A stretch of DNA of 64,000 bases from SVTX01 sp045660325 (GTDB lineage Bacteria > Bacillota > Clostridia > Oscillospirales > CAG-272), in contig JAZRDO010000022.1 of the NCBI GenBank assembly GCA_045660325.1, positions 14,284-78,283 of the forward strand. Reading direction: 5' to 3'. The position numbers and the translations under genes are program-made. The notes beneath the pieces were generated by a model, which did not search any database, was not told the DNA's origin, and worked only from the letters and a program-made list of their open reading frames with translations. Within the stretch, counting starts at the first letter, position 1. Every line of letters begins with the position of its first letter. This document shows positions 18,201 to 25,231 of this stretch, in pieces.

Positions 18201-18466
18201 TTATTGCGGTTGAAGGCAATAATCAGGGTGGTAATGATCAGGGTGGCAATGATCAGGGCGGTAATACACCCGGTGGCAACACACCCGGTGGCAACACACC
18301 CGGTGGTAACACACCCGGCGGTAACGACAATACACAGACAGGCGAGCCTGCTCCCTCTGACACAAAGAGCGGTTGCGGTTCTGCTATCGGCGGTATTTCG
18401 GCAGTTATTATCGCACTCGTAATTCCTTTCATGTTCTTCAAGAAGAAGGATGAGGATGAAGAATAA
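15260..18466 (+). CDS. Secreted endonuclease I-family nuclease with three C-terminal repeats and a membrane anchor
   Basis: A 1068-residue exported protein. After the signal peptide comes an endonuclease I (EndA/NucM) type domain (about 95-310) with the REHTWPNSKGDL active-site stretch and DLMMLRPTSSSENSSRGN. Three related domains of about 140 residues follow, near 340-480, 670-812 and 844-985; each runs from KPVVG.YKL to a final QF. A different beta domain (about 507-642) sits between the first and second. Linkers are Thr/Pro/Gly rich, and the last is an NQGGN/NTPGG tandem repeat. The C-terminus has GCGSAIGG, a hydrophobic helix and KKKDEDEE, a membrane-anchor layout. It probably degrades extracellular DNA at the cell surface. 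GGAGAAA precedes ATG 15260. Confidence 0.85.
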   Translation: MKKNIKRLALLITVVMLVQAIFVGVFTVNASAALSGNFTGYTKASDVNYVYDGDYIANWGARGEVATFLTTNALEFSSGSYAFETVSKLGGGATESAVPGSDLYKKLQDLMKSKHTYQTSYNATRDLFQYTDCVNGNAAGGISSFYSGEKIGPAWGSSPSWNREHTWPNSKGDLAGNGENDLMMLRPTSSSENSSRGNKAYGQSGGYYNPNSESGGLYDLRGDVARLSLYTYVRWGCINTGLNPNGIFGTNGIFESLDVLLSWIKADPVDTWELGRNDSVESITGTRNVFVDYPEYAFLLFGKEVPTDMVTPSSAASLGVQGGTPSTGGGTGTTPSTPTLNAVKPVVGTAYKLGMNQTYAGKIVYMLGTESGYYLATTETMTSGLDFYIEETSGGYYIYTSISGAKKYLDMVPTADGAHVNAKYVSTPTVVYTWNDTLKTFVGNVNSADYVFGTRNDNSYVTVGCNKVSYDPFVVQFVPADGSSNPGGNPGGSTGGGTGSDTPSTGAETTVKFVFLTYAQAQGMTIGSTSATQCKTWPIDSNITMTVAGGQHSGKIYTDGVRIYATDSPAGSITFTAPAGMTIKSIKFSIATGTYADLQYNGSAVTNGQVVSINASSATFNSVKVGSEGKQVRIANVEVVYTGGSGGTTPDTPDTPDTPVTPPTPPTPSVSLTPVKPVVGTAYKLGMAQTKAGKVVYMIGEYQATYYIGTTETKASGLDFYIEETTGGYYIYTTIGGAKQYLNMVPSGTHVNAKYENAPSTVYTWNETAKTFTSVVNDAEYAFGTRNDNTYTTVGCYQLSGSPFTVQFVATEGGTTPDNPGTTPDNPDNPDNPTPPAGNTNGLADAVKPVVGSDYKLAMNQTLAGKVVYLLGSESGYYLATTVNKDHGLIFNIEETTGGYYIYTMINGAKKYLDMVPSADGAHVNAKYVDAPTVVYTWNEAYKTFVGNVGGDEYVFGTRNDKNYETVGCNKLSYEPFVLQFIAVEGNNQGGNDQGGNDQGGNTPGGNTPGGNTPGGNTPGGNDNTQTGEPAPSDTKSGCGSAIGGISAVIIALVIPFMFFKKKDEDEE
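16276..18210 (+). repeat. Three copies of a ~140-residue domain coded in the nuclease gene
   Basis: Copies at about 16276-16695, 17271-17696 and 17791-18210. Each encodes YKLGM or YKLAM, a GLDFYIEET- or GLIFNIEET-type strand, YYIYT, AKYLDMVP-like, then VYTWN and FGTRND. They may be carbohydrate- or surface-binding modules; the family is not identified. Confidence 0.85.
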
Positions 18467-18477
18467 TTAAAATTTTT

Positions 18478-18510
18478 GACCGTTGTGGATTTTCCGCAAC
18501 GGTCTTTTTT
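18478..18510 (+). terminator. Terminator of the nuclease gene
   Basis: GACCGTTG/CAACGGTC stem and a six-T run. Confidence 0.85.
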
Positions 18511-18515
18511 ATGAA

Positions 18516-18544
18516 TTGACAAAATTCGACTTATATGGTATACT
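18516..18544 (+). promoter_or_regulatory. Promoter of the DUF3737-like gene
   Basis: TTGACA, 17 bases, TATACT. Confidence 0.75.
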
Positions 18545-18575
18545 GTATGTAAGTTCATTTAAGGCGGTATATAAA

Positions 18576-19412
18576 ATGATTATAGAAAACAAAACGTTTG
18601 ACGCCGAGCGCGCGCTTTACAATTTAAAGAATGCGACGGTAAGAAATTGTACCTTTGCAGGCGAGGCGGACGGCGAGAGTCAGCTCAAGGAAGCTAAGAA
18701 TATCAGAGTGGAGAGCTGCGCGTTCTCCTTGCGCTATCCTCTCTGGCACGTTGTGGGCTATACTCTTGAAAATTCAACTCTTGACGAGCTTACCCGCGCG
18801 CCTATCTGGTATTCAAACGACGGCGAGATTGTAAGAACCAAGATAACCTCAGTCAAGGCTTTGCGCGAGTGTGTTAATACTAAGGTTTCGGACTGTGATA
18901 TTGACTCCATTGAGTTCGGCTGGAAATGTAAAAATGTACATATAGAAAACTCTAAAATCAATTCTCAGTACATGATGCTTGATTCATCTGACGCGTATTT
19001 GAAGAACGTAGATTTCTCGGGTAAATATTCCTTCCAGTATATGAAAAATCTTGTAATCGAGGATTCAAATCTTGATACGAAGGACGCGTTCTGGCACAGT
19101 GAAAACGTAACGGTTAAAAATTCTATCGTCAAGGGCGAGTATCTTGCTTGGTTCTCAAAGAATCTTACCTTGATCGATTGCACGATTATCGGAACACAGC
19201 CGCTTTGCTACTGTGAAAATCTCAAGCTTGTAAACTGCAAGATGATAGACACGGACCTTTCGTTCGAGTATTCAAGCGTTGAGGCGGATATCGTTGGAGA
19301 TATCGTTTCTGTGAAGAACGTTAAGAGCGGTTACGTTTGCGCGGATTCTATCGGCGAGATCATAAACGAGGACGCCGTTATGGAATGTAATGCGGAAATT
19401 AAAATAAGATAA
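18576..19412 (+). CDS. DUF3737-like right-handed beta-helix protein
   Basis: A 278-residue protein made of repeated short strands (NATVRNCTF, KNIRVESCAF, KNVHIENSKI, KNLVIEDSNL, ENVTVKNSIV, KNLTLIDCTI, ENLKLVNCKM), the pattern of a parallel beta-helix. Order and motifs (YPLWHVVGY, RAPIWYSNDG, FGWKCKN) fit the DUF3737 family of unknown function. It has no signal peptide. Start ATG 18576 has AAGGCGG upstream; the longer frame from 18483 would begin inside the previous terminator. Confidence 0.75.
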   Translation: MIIENKTFDAERALYNLKNATVRNCTFAGEADGESQLKEAKNIRVESCAFSLRYPLWHVVGYTLENSTLDELTRAPIWYSNDGEIVRTKITSVKALRECVNTKVSDCDIDSIEFGWKCKNVHIENSKINSQYMMLDSSDAYLKNVDFSGKYSFQYMKNLVIEDSNLDTKDAFWHSENVTVKNSIVKGEYLAWFSKNLTLIDCTIIGTQPLCYCENLKLVNCKMIDTDLSFEYSSVEADIVGDIVSVKNVKSGYVCADSIGEIINEDAVMECNAEIKIR

Positions 19413-19414
19413 GA

Positions 19415-19441
19415 AAAAGGACGGAATTTTCCGTCCTTTTG
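19415..19441. terminator. Bidirectional terminator
   Basis: AAAAGGACGGAA/TTCCGTCCTTTT perfect stem between two convergent genes. Confidence 0.85.
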
Positions 19442-20353
19442 TTATTTTACCATTACGACCTGATAAATTTCATTTTTGTGTACACCGCGGTCCTTTGCGG
19501 TCTTTTTTATCGCGTCGTTTTTGCTCATTCCCGAGTCTATGTAGTACTGAACGTGAGCTTCAATATCGAGCGAGAGGAGATTTATTTGCTCCTCATTTTT
19601 GATTTTAGACTTGTCGCAGCCCTCAATCACAAGAACGTATTCGCCGCGCGGGGCTTTTTCGGAATAATAATCGAGTGCGCCGTCAAGCGTAGTTCTCATA
19701 ATATCCTCATTGAGCTTTGTCATTTCACGGCAAAGGGAAATTCTACGCTCGCCACCGAAAACCGTTTGCATATCGTTGAGTGTTGCGATAAGCTTGTGGG
19801 GAGCCTCGTGGAATATCATTGTTCTATATTCGTATCTGAGCTCGTCGAGTCGCTCACGGCGTTCCTTTTTATCTGCCGAGAGGAAGCCCTCAAAGGTAAA
19901 TCTACCCGTGGGAAGTCCCGAGAGGGTGAGAGCTAAAATTGCCGCGCACGCACCGGGGATCGAGGTTACGGGGATATTCTTTTCGGCACAGAGAGCGACG
20001 ATATCTTCACCCGGATCGGAAATTGCGGGAGTGCCCGCGTCGGTTATAAGCGCACAGGATTCGCCTGCGAGAAGACGGTCGCATATCATATCTCCGTGCG
20101 TTCTCTTGTTGTGCTCAAAGTAGGAGACCATAGGCTTTGAAATGCCGAGATAACGGAGAAGTCGCATAGAATTTCTCGTATCCTCCGCGGCAATAAAGTC
20201 AACCTCGCTTAGCACCTTGATTGCGCGCGAGGATAGATCGGCAAGATTTCCTACGGGGGTTGCAACAAGATAGAGCGTGCCGCCCACTACCTTGTTTTTT
20301 TCCTCGGAGATTTCGGGGAGATTTATAATATCATCTGTGTTGGGATTTGACAT
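19442..20353 (-). CDS. rsmI: 16S rRNA (cytidine1402-2'-O)-methyltransferase RsmI
   Basis: A 303-residue SAM-dependent methyltransferase of the tetrapyrrole-methylase fold. LVATPVGNLADLS and FIAAEDTRNS are RsmI hallmarks, followed by ALITDAGTPAISDPG and SIPGACA. It methylates C1402 of 16S rRNA in the decoding centre. ATG 20353 has GAAAGGA upstream and is preferred over 20404. Confidence 0.95.
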   Translation of the reverse strand: MSNPNTDDIINLPEISEEKNKVVGGTLYLVATPVGNLADLSSRAIKVLSEVDFIAAEDTRNSMRLLRYLGISKPMVSYFEHNKRTHGDMICDRLLAGESCALITDAGTPAISDPGEDIVALCAEKNIPVTSIPGACAAILALTLSGLPTGRFTFEGFLSADKKERRERLDELRYEYRTMIFHEAPHKLIATLNDMQTVFGGERRISLCREMTKLNEDIMRTTLDGALDYYSEKAPRGEYVLVIEGCDKSKIKNEEQINLLSLDIEAHVQYYIDSGMSKNDAIKKTAKDRGVHKNEIYQVVMVK

Positions 20354-20445
20354 TGTGATTCCTTTCCGTGAATCGTACACTTGTGTATTGATCTTTGCAT
20401 ACAATGAAAGAGAAGAAACATTTTGCCGTACGGCAGGGGGAAAAT

Positions 20446-21012
20446 ATGGCGATCAAGATCTATATAGACCAGGGACATAATCCGCAAAATCCTAACGCGG
20501 GAGCAGAGGGAAACGGCCTGCGCGAGCAGGATATTACCTACAGAGTTGGAACACTGTTAGCTGAGCTTCTGCGAAGAAGCGGAAATTACGACGTAAGACT
20601 CTCGCGAAACACACCGAACGAGGTGCTGGGCTACTCGAATACGTCAAGCCTTCGCGAGCGGACTGATGATGCAAACTCTTGGGGCGCGGATTATTTTATA
20701 AGCATACATACGAACGCGTCGGATAATTCAAGCGCCTCGGGCGTTGAGGTATATGCATATTCTGCGTCGGGGCAGGGGTATTCGCTCGCAGAGGATATCG
20801 TTGATAACCTTGCAGAGAGCACGGGCTTGCAGAATCGCGGAGTAAAGCTCCGTCCTTCGCTTTACGTGCTACGTAAGACAAATATGCCTGCGGTGTTAGC
20901 CGAGATCGGATTTATAACGAATCCTCGTGACGCCGCGCTTATGAGCGGATCTCCCGAGCTGTTTGCACGGGGAATTTATAACGGGATCGTTGAGCATACG
21001 GGACTTAATTAG
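20446..21012 (+). CDS. N-acetylmuramoyl-L-alanine amidase (Amidase_3) without signal peptide
   Basis: A 188-residue zinc amidase that cuts the bond between MurNAc and the stem peptide. Zinc and catalytic motifs are IDQGHN (His9), GLREQD with the zinc-binding Glu, SIHTNAS, and AEIGFITN with the catalytic Glu. It starts directly with the catalytic fold and has no secretion signal, unusual for an enzyme of this class. AGGGGG precedes ATG 20446. It is divergent from rsmI, and its stop overlaps the ligA stop by four bases. It could act after lysis, in sporulation, or leave by another route; none is shown here. Confidence 0.85.
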   Translation: MAIKIYIDQGHNPQNPNAGAEGNGLREQDITYRVGTLLAELLRRSGNYDVRLSRNTPNEVLGYSNTSSLRERTDDANSWGADYFISIHTNASDNSSASGVEVYAYSASGQGYSLAEDIVDNLAESTGLQNRGVKLRPSLYVLRKTNMPAVLAEIGFITNPRDAALMSGSPELFARGIYNGIVEHTGLN

Positions 21013-23012
21013 CCTTCGATCATTCGGAGCAGCTCGGCTTCGTCAATGATTGCAACGCCGAGCTCCTGCGCCTTTGTAAGCTTGCTTCCTGCGGCCTCGC
21101 CCGCTACGACGTAGCTTGTTTTCTTTGAAACCGAGCCCGCGCATTTGCCGCCGAGGACCTTGATTTTGGCAGATGCCTCGTCACGACTCATTGTGGGAAG
21201 CGTGCCCGTGAGCACGAAGGTTAGACCTGCGAACTTGTCGGACGTGGGTGCGGCGGTTGATTCGCAAAGAACGCCTGCCGCCTTGAGTCTTTCGCAAAGC
21301 TCAATGTTTGCGGGATGCGAGAAGAAGTTCACAACGCACTGCGCGCTTATCTCGCCAAAATCCTCGATCGCAATAAGCTCCTCGAGAGTTGCGCTCATAC
21401 ACGCGTCGAGAGTGCGGAATTTCTGCGCTAAGGCAGCTGCAGCAACCTCTCCGATATTTCTTATACCGAGCGCGCAAATAAGACGCTCAAGTCCTGCGCT
21501 TTTGGATTTTTCTATTGAATTTATAAGATTGTTTGCGGATTTTTCGCCCATTCTCTCAAGTGATGCAATCTGATCCTGAGAGAGATAGTAGAGATCGGCG
21601 GGATTCTTTATAAGATCTGCCGAGATGAGCGCTTCGACGATCTGCGGACCGAGTCCGTCGATATCCATAGCACCCTTTGATGCGAAATGCTCAATTCCGC
21701 GGGAAAGCTGCGCGGGGCAGGCGGAATTCGTGCATCTTACTGCCGCCGCCTCGTCGGGATCGTAGAATACGGGCTCGCCGCAGGAGGGACAGTGAGTAGG
21801 CATATTGAAGTGAATTTCATTACCGTCGCGCTTGTTTGTTACCGCTCCCACCACCTCGGGAATGATATCTCCCGCCTTGCGAACGACAACTGTGTCGCCG
21901 AGCATAATATTACGCTCGCGGATAAACTCAAGGTTGTGAAGTGTCGCGCGGGAAACTGTCGTACCCGCAAGACGTACGGGGGAGAGCATTGCCGTAGGGG
22001 TCAACACTCCTGTTCTTCCAACCGCGATTGTTATATCAAGAAGCTTTGTTTCCTTTTCTTCGGGCGGGAATTTATACGCTACCGCCCACTTGGGTGTGTT
22101 TGTGCCCTCACCGAGAATTTCGCGGTCGGAGAGCTTGTCCACCTTTACAACGACTCCGTCAATGTCGTAGGGAAGAGAATCGCGCAGGGAATTGATCTTT
22201 TCAATCTGCCCGATTATCTCCTCGCCCGTATGAGCGACGCAGCGCATCTGTACTGTGGGGAAGCCGAGAGATTCGATTCTGTTGAGGGTTTCGGTATGGG
22301 ATTTGGGCGCGCGGTTATCTAAGTAAAGTGCGCCGTCCTGGAAATTGAATACGAAAATATCAAGTCCGCGGGATGCGGCAACCTGAGGGTCAAGCTGACG
22401 GAGAGAGCCTGCCGCCGCGTTTCTGGGGTTTGCCATAAGTGCCTTGCCTTCTGCTTCGCGCTTTGCATTGATGCGGTTGAATACCTCGCGGGGCATATAC
22501 ACCTCGCCGCGAACGTTTATATCAAGCGGCTCGGGAAGGCTTACGGGGATAGAAAAGATGGTTTTTATATTCTGCGTTACGTCTTCGCCTACGTTACCGT
22601 CGCCACGTGTCGCGCCGACCTTGAGCACGCCGCCCTCGTAAATGAGAGAAACCGAGAGTCCGTCTATCTTGGGCTCAACCGAGAAGGCTACGTCGGGTAT
22701 TTCAGCTCTTACCTTGTTTACGAAATCAAGAAGCTCGTCGTAAGAGAAAACGTCCGAGAGGGAGTCCATTCTTCTTGTGTGGACAACCTTTTCAAATTTG
22801 TCAAGAGGTGTGCCGCCGACTCTCTTCGTAGGGGAATCGGGGGAGTCAAATTCGGGGTATTCGCCTTCAAGTGACAAAAGCTCCGCATACATTTTGTCGT
22901 ACTCGAAATCCGAGATCTCGGGCGCGTCGTATACGTAATAAAGCTTGGCGTGATAGGTAAGTGTCGCGCGAAGCTCGTCTATTCTGTTTTTGATCGTGAT
23001 CTTGTCCTGCAT
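21009..23012 (-). CDS. ligA: NAD-dependent DNA ligase LigA
   Basis: A 667-residue replicative ligase with all domains: Ia (YYVYDAPEISDFEYD), adenylation with Lys115 in EPKIDG, OB fold, four-Cys zinc finger (CPSCGEP, then CTNSACPAQ), helix-hairpin-helix repeats and a C-terminal BRCT domain. It seals nicks during replication and repair. Confidence 0.97.
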   Translation of the reverse strand: MQDKITIKNRIDELRATLTYHAKLYYVYDAPEISDFEYDKMYAELLSLEGEYPEFDSPDSPTKRVGGTPLDKFEKVVHTRRMDSLSDVFSYDELLDFVNKVRAEIPDVAFSVEPKIDGLSVSLIYEGGVLKVGATRGDGNVGEDVTQNIKTIFSIPVSLPEPLDINVRGEVYMPREVFNRINAKREAEGKALMANPRNAAAGSLRQLDPQVAASRGLDIFVFNFQDGALYLDNRAPKSHTETLNRIESLGFPTVQMRCVAHTGEEIIGQIEKINSLRDSLPYDIDGVVVKVDKLSDREILGEGTNTPKWAVAYKFPPEEKETKLLDITIAVGRTGVLTPTAMLSPVRLAGTTVSRATLHNLEFIRERNIMLGDTVVVRKAGDIIPEVVGAVTNKRDGNEIHFNMPTHCPSCGEPVFYDPDEAAAVRCTNSACPAQLSRGIEHFASKGAMDIDGLGPQIVEALISADLIKNPADLYYLSQDQIASLERMGEKSANNLINSIEKSKSAGLERLICALGIRNIGEVAAAALAQKFRTLDACMSATLEELIAIEDFGEISAQCVVNFFSHPANIELCERLKAAGVLCESTAAPTSDKFAGLTFVLTGTLPTMSRDEASAKIKVLGGKCAGSVSKKTSYVVAGEAAGSKLTKAQELGVAIIDEAELLRMIEG

Positions 23013-23045
23013 CTGTGTTACCCCACTTTATGCCAATATATAATA

Positions 23046-23074
23046 ATTATAACATATTTTTGACTTTTTTTCAA
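23046..23074 (-). promoter_or_regulatory. ligA promoter
   Basis: On the minus strand TTGAAA, 17 bases, TATAAT. Confidence 0.75.
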
Positions 23075-23103
23075 TAGAAAACTCACTTTTATAGGCTTAA
23101 TAC

Positions 23104-23132
23104 TTGATTTTTTTTACAGATTGTTGTATAAT
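23104..23132 (+). promoter_or_regulatory. Flavodoxin-gene promoter
   Basis: TTGATT, 17 bases, TATAAT, back to back with the ligA promoter. Confidence 0.7.
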
Positions 23133-23160
23133 TCAAGTAGTAATCTATATGGAGATAAAA

Positions 23161-23682
23161 ATGAATTTACTTATTGTATATACGACCAAAACGGGTACGG
23201 TTACGACCTGCCTTGATATACTTGAAAGGTATTTGCCGCAGGCAAGGGTTACTCGTTGCGACCTCGGTAAAGGCGCGCTTGTGCCACCGCTTGAGGACTT
23301 TGACTTTGTGCTTATCGGTTCTCCTGTAAGAATGGGCAAGATCAATAAAAAAATCAAAAGCTTTGTAAAGGAAAATCACGACAAGCTGCTTTCCCTGAAG
23401 GTCGGATATTTCTTGTGTCTTGGCTTTGTAGATCTTTTTGACGAGTATATGATAAAGAATTTTCCCGAGGAGCTTCGTCACAATGCCGCGGCTATCTGCT
23501 GCTTTGGCGGAGATATGAATCCCGATAAAAATAAGGGACTTGATAAGCTTATCGTAAAGATCGTCCGCGCGGACATTCAGGGCGGCGGAGATAACGGTCA
23601 ACCGAGGGATGATATTTCGCTTCCCACGATAAACGAGGGAAATATAAGTCAGCTGGCTGAACTAATAAAGAATAATAGCTGA
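23161..23682 (+). CDS. Flavodoxin-domain protein
   Basis: A 173-residue protein starting with the flavodoxin fold: LIVYTTKTGTV matches the FMN phosphate-binding loop, and LIGSPVRMGKINKKIKSF fits the Flavodoxin_5 (HemG-like) group. It would carry electrons or bind FMN in the cytoplasm. GGAGA precedes ATG 23161; the frame from 23104 would start inside the promoter. Its partner enzyme is not evident from neighbours. Confidence 0.8.
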   Translation: MNLLIVYTTKTGTVTTCLDILERYLPQARVTRCDLGKGALVPPLEDFDFVLIGSPVRMGKINKKIKSFVKENHDKLLSLKVGYFLCLGFVDLFDEYMIKNFPEELRHNAAAICCFGGDMNPDKNKGLDKLIVKIVRADIQGGGDNGQPRDDISLPTINEGNISQLAELIKNNS

Positions 23683-23704
23683 TCATTCAGCTTACAGTAA
23701 ATAG

Positions 23705-23735
23705 AAAAGACGGAGATCACTCTCCGTCTTTTTTT
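23705..23735. terminator. Bidirectional terminator
   Basis: AAAAGACGGAGA-TCAC-TCTCCGTCTTTT between convergent genes. Confidence 0.88.
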
Positions 23736-24627
23736 AATTGAGATATTCAATGCTCTCCGTGTGCAGCATAGGAAAGGAGATAACTGAATCAAGCCCGAGA
23801 TATTCCTTATCGACTCTTACCGCATGGATCTTACGACACTCGTAGGTCGTAAAGTAATAGGTCATATCCTCCGTATCCATACAGGCGGTATATACCGTTC
23901 GGAGCTGCTTTTCGTCGGCGCGGAATAGTCCGTGAGGCTGATTAACCGTACTGAAAATATGAAAAAGGCGTGATACCGAGGGGACCTTTTCCTTTGTGGG
24001 AAGCGTATGCCTTCTTGCGTTTACCGATCTTATAAATCTTGCGGAAGAGGACATATCTCCAAGCACGGGATCTCCGAATTTGTCAAGCACAAAGCATTGG
24101 GTAGGGAAGTCGGGCGCGTTTGTAAGCACACCGTGGGGGTTGTCGTATATCTTGAGTCCGTCCTCGCGGGATTCGATGACGTAGGCATCTTTTTTGTCCG
24201 CCAAAAGCCAATGTATGGAGGTTGCGGGAAGACTTTCGGAATAGCTGTCGGGTGTGATATTTACCTCGCGCAGAGCCCTTGCCGCCGCCTTTGCTGAATC
24301 AAAATTGCAAAGGATCCACGGGATAAGCTCAAAGGAGGCGAGGTTGATCTTGCCGTCCACCTTGTCGTGATATACTGTAAGCTCGGGGAATCGGAGCGCC
24401 GCTACACAGAGCCCTTTTTCATTCATTCCGTCGTAGTAAAGCGGGGTGTTATCCGTTATATGAGCCGCTCCGATAATGGCGTAGTGATTATTGTTTTCCC
24501 CTTGATAAATAAAGGAAAACGGGAATTTTCGCGGAGTGATTGTAACATTCTCGTCGAGCGAGTAATCAAGATCAAGAGTTCTGCCGAAAAGATGAAAATT
24601 TGTCGTGTCGTTAATTGCGGTACACAT
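23734..24627 (-). CDS. Choloylglycine hydrolase-family (bile salt hydrolase/penicillin V acylase-like) Ntn hydrolase
   Basis: A 297-residue amidase. Cys2 would be the N-terminal nucleophile after Met removal; FGRTLDLDY supplies Arg16 and Asp19, TNAPDFPTQ the conserved Asn, and SSSARFIRSV the late Arg. Family members deconjugate bile salts or hydrolyse acyl amides. The specificity position normally AGLNFP in bile salt hydrolases (Tyr in penicillin V acylases) reads AALRFP here, so the substrate is uncertain. ATG 24627 has AAAGGAG at ideal spacing; starting further upstream would bury the nucleophile Cys. Confidence 0.85.
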   Translation of the reverse strand: MCTAINDTTNFHLFGRTLDLDYSLDENVTITPRKFPFSFIYQGENNNHYAIIGAAHITDNTPLYYDGMNEKGLCVAALRFPELTVYHDKVDGKINLASFELIPWILCNFDSAKAAARALREVNITPDSYSESLPATSIHWLLADKKDAYVIESREDGLKIYDNPHGVLTNAPDFPTQCFVLDKFGDPVLGDMSSSARFIRSVNARRHTLPTKEKVPSVSRLFHIFSTVNQPHGLFRADEKQLRTVYTACMDTEDMTYYFTTYECRKIHAVRVDKEYLGLDSVISFPMLHTESIEYLN

Positions 24628-24750
24628 AGCTTCTCCTTTGTTTTTTATTAATTGTTTGGCAGAATTTCTGCTCGTATTCATTAATTTTGAAATAGTCGAA
24701 TTTTGATTTGGTGACGGCATAATTATAGTCCAAAAGATTTTAAAAAAGTC

Positions 24751-24779
24751 TTGACAAAAGGGTTTGCCTGTGTTATAAT
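24751..24779 (+). promoter_or_regulatory. tRNA-Lys promoter
   Basis: TTGACA, 17 bases, TATAAT, 19 bases before the tRNA. Confidence 0.85.
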
Positions 24780-24797
24780 ATCGTGGTAAGCCAATTT

Positions 24798-24873
24798 GAC
24801 CCGCTAGCTCAGACGGTAGAGCACTTGACTTTTAATCAAGGGGTCCGGAGTTCGAGTCTCCGGCGGGTCACCA
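24798..24873 (+). tRNA. tRNA-Lys (anticodon TTT)
   Basis: 76 nt including an encoded CCA. The acceptor pairs GACCCGC with GCGGGTC; D-arm contains AGCTCAGACGGTAGAGC; anticodon stem CTTGA/TCAAG holds the loop CTTTTAA; T-arm CGGAG-TTCGAGT-CTCCG. Confidence 0.97.
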
Positions 24874-24876
24874 AAA

Positions 24877-24910
24877 AAGAAGAGAGCCATTTATGGCTCT
24901 CTTCTTTTTT
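24877..24910 (+). terminator. tRNA-Lys terminator
   Basis: AAGAAGAGAGCCAT/ATGGCTCTCTTCTT stem and T-run. Confidence 0.88.
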
Positions 24911-25038
24911 CGCTTATTCGTTATGACTCAAACTCCCGCAAGACGATAGTCTTGCACACTTTGTGGTTCGATTACTTTTATATCAAAATACACTTTGCCG
25001 CAAAGTTAAGTTCAGAGTCTCCGGCGGGTCACCAAAAA

Positions 25039-25071
25039 GGAAAGCACCACGGACGTGGTGCTTTTCTTTTT
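25039..25071 (+). terminator. Terminator of repeat unit A
   Basis: GAAAGCACCACG/CGTGGTGCTTTTC stem and T-run directly after the tRNA-end copy. Confidence 0.85.
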
Positions 25072-25199
25072 CGCTTATTCGTTATGACTCGGACTCCCAC
25101 AAACTCGTAGAGTTTGCACGTTTTGCAGTTTAATTACTTAGATTTAAAATGCACTAAGCTGCAAAACTAAGTTCAGAGTCTCCGGCGGGTCACCAAAAA

Positions 25200-25228
25200 G
25201 AAAAGCACCGCATCAGCGGTGCTTTTTT
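25200..25228. terminator. Terminator of repeat unit B, also facing ttcA
   Basis: AAAAGCACCGC-ATCA-GCGGTGCTTTT. The A-run on the other side lets it serve the minus-strand ttcA gene as well. Confidence 0.85.
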
Positions 25229-25231
25229 CGT

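Larger units (their letters stand above)
24911..25230 (+). repeat. Two diverged tandem units with covarying hairpins, each ending in a tRNA-Lys 3' end copy and a terminator
   Basis: Unit A is about 24910-25069 and unit B about 25070-25229. Both open with TCGCTTATTCGTTATGACTC and end with GAGTCTCCGGCGGGTCACCA, identical to the last 20 nt of the tRNA. Hairpin 1 is CAAGAC-GATA-GTCTTG in A (24939-24954) and CAAACTC-GTA-GAGTTTG in B (25100-25116). Hairpin 2 is ACTTTGTGG with CCGCAAAGT in A (24958-24966, 24998-25006) and GTTTTGCAG with CTGCAAAAC in B (25120-25128, 25159-25167). Substitutions between copies keep pairing at six positions or more. GACTC/GAGTC can close both hairpins. No gene is present in this 358-base gap. 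Confidence 0.85.

Noticed and set aside
25005..25195. Additional tRNA genes at the two CCA-ending copies
   Set aside because: Only the T-loop 3' side, acceptor 3' strand and CCA are present; the 5' acceptor strand, D-arm and anticodon arm are missing.
24911..25230. CRISPR array or integron attC array
   Set aside because: There are only two long units, no short regular repeat-spacer pattern, and no cas or integrase gene nearby.
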